Source: Chrysochromulina tobinii (Eukaryota; Haptophyta; Prymnesiales; Chrysochromulinaceae). From it: a DNA stretch of 15,554 nt. Position 1 is the first letter of the stretch. Each line of letters begins with the position of its first letter. Position numbers and translations under genes: made by a program. The stretch is from the NCBI GenBank assembly GCA_001275005.1, contig JWZX01002464.1:1-15554 (forward strand). The letters run 5' to 3'. Positions 14,246-15,554 of this stretch are shown here, in pieces. Under the pieces are notes generated by a model. That model was not told the origin of the DNA, searched no databases, and was given only the letters and a program-made list of their open reading frames with translations.

Positions 14246-15554
14246 AATAGCAGCGGCAGCCGCGGCGCTGTAGGGCACGGCCTCGCGGGTAGCGGAGATC
14301 GCGGAGCCGCCGCGAGCGCCGCCTCGAAGTCGGCCACCGCGCCCTCCGCACCGTCTTCCGGGCGCCCCGAATGGTCGTCAACGCCCGTCACGGCGCCCGG
14401 CCTCTTCGATCCCGCGCTAGATCGGCGCGCGTTGCTTCAGGCGGAGCGGGAGAGGAGGCGTCAGCGGCAGCTCGACGAGCAGCATGCCAAGGCGGTGGCC
14501 GCACTGCGGGCGGAGGAGCAGCTGCAGCAATCTCGTGAGCGGGAGGCGCACGAGCTCGGCGAGCTTGATGCGCAGCTGCAACGGCTGCGCAGGCACATCC
14601 ACCCTGGGGGTGTGCCGTCCGAGATTGTCGGGATCGGCGTGCCGCAGCACGTGGCCGCAGCGACGCGCCGGCTGGTGAGGCTCGAGGCGCAGCTGCAGCT
14701 GCTGCGCCAGCCAGGCGCGCTCAAGCACCATGGCGTGCGCATGACGAAACTGCTCCTGCTCGAGGAGATGTCCCGATTCGCAAAGGATCTCGAGCTCCCA
14801 TTCGAGCTCGACCTCGAGATTGCGCGCTCGCCGCCGCCGGTCGGGCCAGTCCTGGGGGTGAGCGGCGGCGGCGGCTTTGGTGGCGCCCAACATGGTGCGT
14901 CCTCCGCGGGCGCGCGGGTGCGCACGATGGACCGCTCACGCGCGATGCCGGCCGCGGCCGCGGCCGCTGGCGCCCTCGTCGACCGCGACGAGCTCGCCCC
15001 TATCGCAAAGGCCCGCTGTGCCTACGGCGACGCGACGGGCATCTACACAGAGGCGTCGCGGGCCGCCGCGTCGACCAGCGTGTGGGCGGCGGCGCCTCGG
15101 CATGTGGCACGCCGAGTGACGCGTGAACTTGCGGCAGCCAGCCACGCCCTCGGGCGCCGTGCCACAACAGGCCACTATGGCGCCCACTATGGCGCCCAAT
15201 ATGGCGCCCCGTATGGCGGTCCGTATGGTATGGATGAGGGGCCGCCTAGGCCCACGACAGCGCCCACGACAGCGCCCACGACAGCGCCCACGACAGCGCC
15301 CACGGCAGCCAGTGGACTCCACGCGCCATGTTGGGCGCCAACCAGCAGCGCCAACCAGCCCCAATCCGCGCCCATCGCGGCGCCCAACATCGCCACTCAT
15401 CATCAAGGGATCGACGCGCGAGGCGGCGCCGATCGCGGTTGGGGTGCCGACCAGCAGCAGCAGCTTCTCGCCGAGGCCAAGGCCAAAGCCGCCGAGGAGC
15501 TCGGCGCGGCGCACGCGGCGCTGCGGGCGGCGCAAGAGGCGGGCGCCGCCGCCC
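13583..15554 (+). CDS. Unrecognised large low-complexity/coiled-coil protein, 3' partial (657 codons seen)
   Basis: One reading frame stays open from the ATG at 13583, directly after an in-frame TAA at 13580, to the window end without a stop. The ATG at 13643 has a better context (A at -3) and is an alternative start. The visible order is: Pro/Ala/Ser-rich N-terminus with APPPPPAPA; a poly-Gly tract (14162-14247); a basic/acidic coiled coil from LFDPALDRRALLQAERERRR (14402) through about 14720; a more globular piece, RMTKLLLLEEMSRFAKDLELPFELDLEIA (14738-14824); Ala/Arg-rich sequence; five YG[AG/M]-type tetrapeptides (15173-15232); five PTTA-type tetrapeptides (15251-15310); then another Ala/Glu/Gln coiled coil (15459-15554). 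I recognise no family and assign no function. Codon composition is strongly GC3, like its neighbours, which supports coding. Confidence 0.75.
14162..14247 (+). repeat. GGC triplet tract coding poly-Gly
   Basis: Nearly uninterrupted GGC codons with a few AGC, CGC and GGA codons give a Gly-rich stretch of about 28 residues in the orphan protein. It is probably a flexible linker and length-variable. The same DNA is open in other frames as poly-Ala and poly-Pro, which are shadows. Confidence 0.9.
15173..15232 (+). repeat. Five 12-bp repeats coding [HQP]-Y-G-[AGM]
   Basis: Units at 15173, 15185, 15197, 15209 and 15221: cactatggcgcc twice, caatatggcgcc, ccgtatggcggt, ccgtatggtatg. They encode HYGA HYGA QYGA PYGG PYGM. 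Variation is mostly in the first codon, keeping Tyr-Gly, so the repeat appears selected at protein level. Confidence 0.9.
15251..15310 (+). repeat. Five 12-bp repeats coding PTTA
   Basis: cccacgacagcg is repeated exactly four times from 15251, then a variant cccacggcagcc (PTAA) at 15299-15310. It forms a Thr/Pro-rich segment next to the Tyr-Gly repeat. Exact copies indicate recent slippage or duplication. Confidence 0.9.

Overview
The window is nuclear DNA of a GC-rich, gene-dense, plastid-bearing flagellated protist. A haptophyte or a similar alga with a red-derived complex plastid fits best. The grounds are a kinesin, RAB28, an Orai-like channel and WDR82/Swd2 (eukaryote), a DRP5B/ARC5-type plastid-division dynamin (plastid), and an apparent signal peptide on that dynamin (plastid inside the endomembrane system). 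The lineage is inferred, not shown. There are no operons or bacterial signals, and only one intron could be placed with confidence.

Layout: (1) 351-2290 (+), coiled-coil protein with a C-terminal Rabex-5-like VPS9 domain; its reading frame breaks near a CA dinucleotide run at 1680-1687. (2) 2799-3461 (+), four-helix Orai-like channel with a lysine at the selectivity-filter position. (3) 3597-6398 (-), N-terminal-motor kinesin with one 270-nt intron largely made of an 11-bp minisatellite. (4) 6649-7362 (+), RAB28. (5) 7929-9104 (-), type II membrane protein resembling a glycosyltransferase. (6) 9358-10326 (+), WDR82/Swd2. (7) 10812-13517 (-), DRP5B/ARC5-like dynamin. (8) 13583 to beyond the window end (+), a long unrecognised low-complexity/coiled-coil protein, open at the right edge.

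From gene 2 onward the strand alternates at every gene. This gives three divergent promoter regions (about 250, 253 and 65 bp between start codons) and three convergent 3' junctions (135, 566 and 485 bp). There is no clear shared pathway. Kinesin and RAB28 are both plausible microtubule/flagellum genes on one divergent promoter. VPS9 and RAB28 both belong to Rab biology. DRP5B shares a very short divergent promoter with the unrecognised gene 8.

The most interesting points are: the glutamate-to-lysine replacement in the Orai-like filter, with a histidine-to-alanine change at a TM2 position known to hold the human channel shut; a signal peptide without the Phe plastid-stroma signature on the division dynamin, suggesting action in the periplastid compartment; a VPS9 domain that seems to lack the usual catalytic contacts; and the 65-bp divergent promoter carrying a perfect palindrome.
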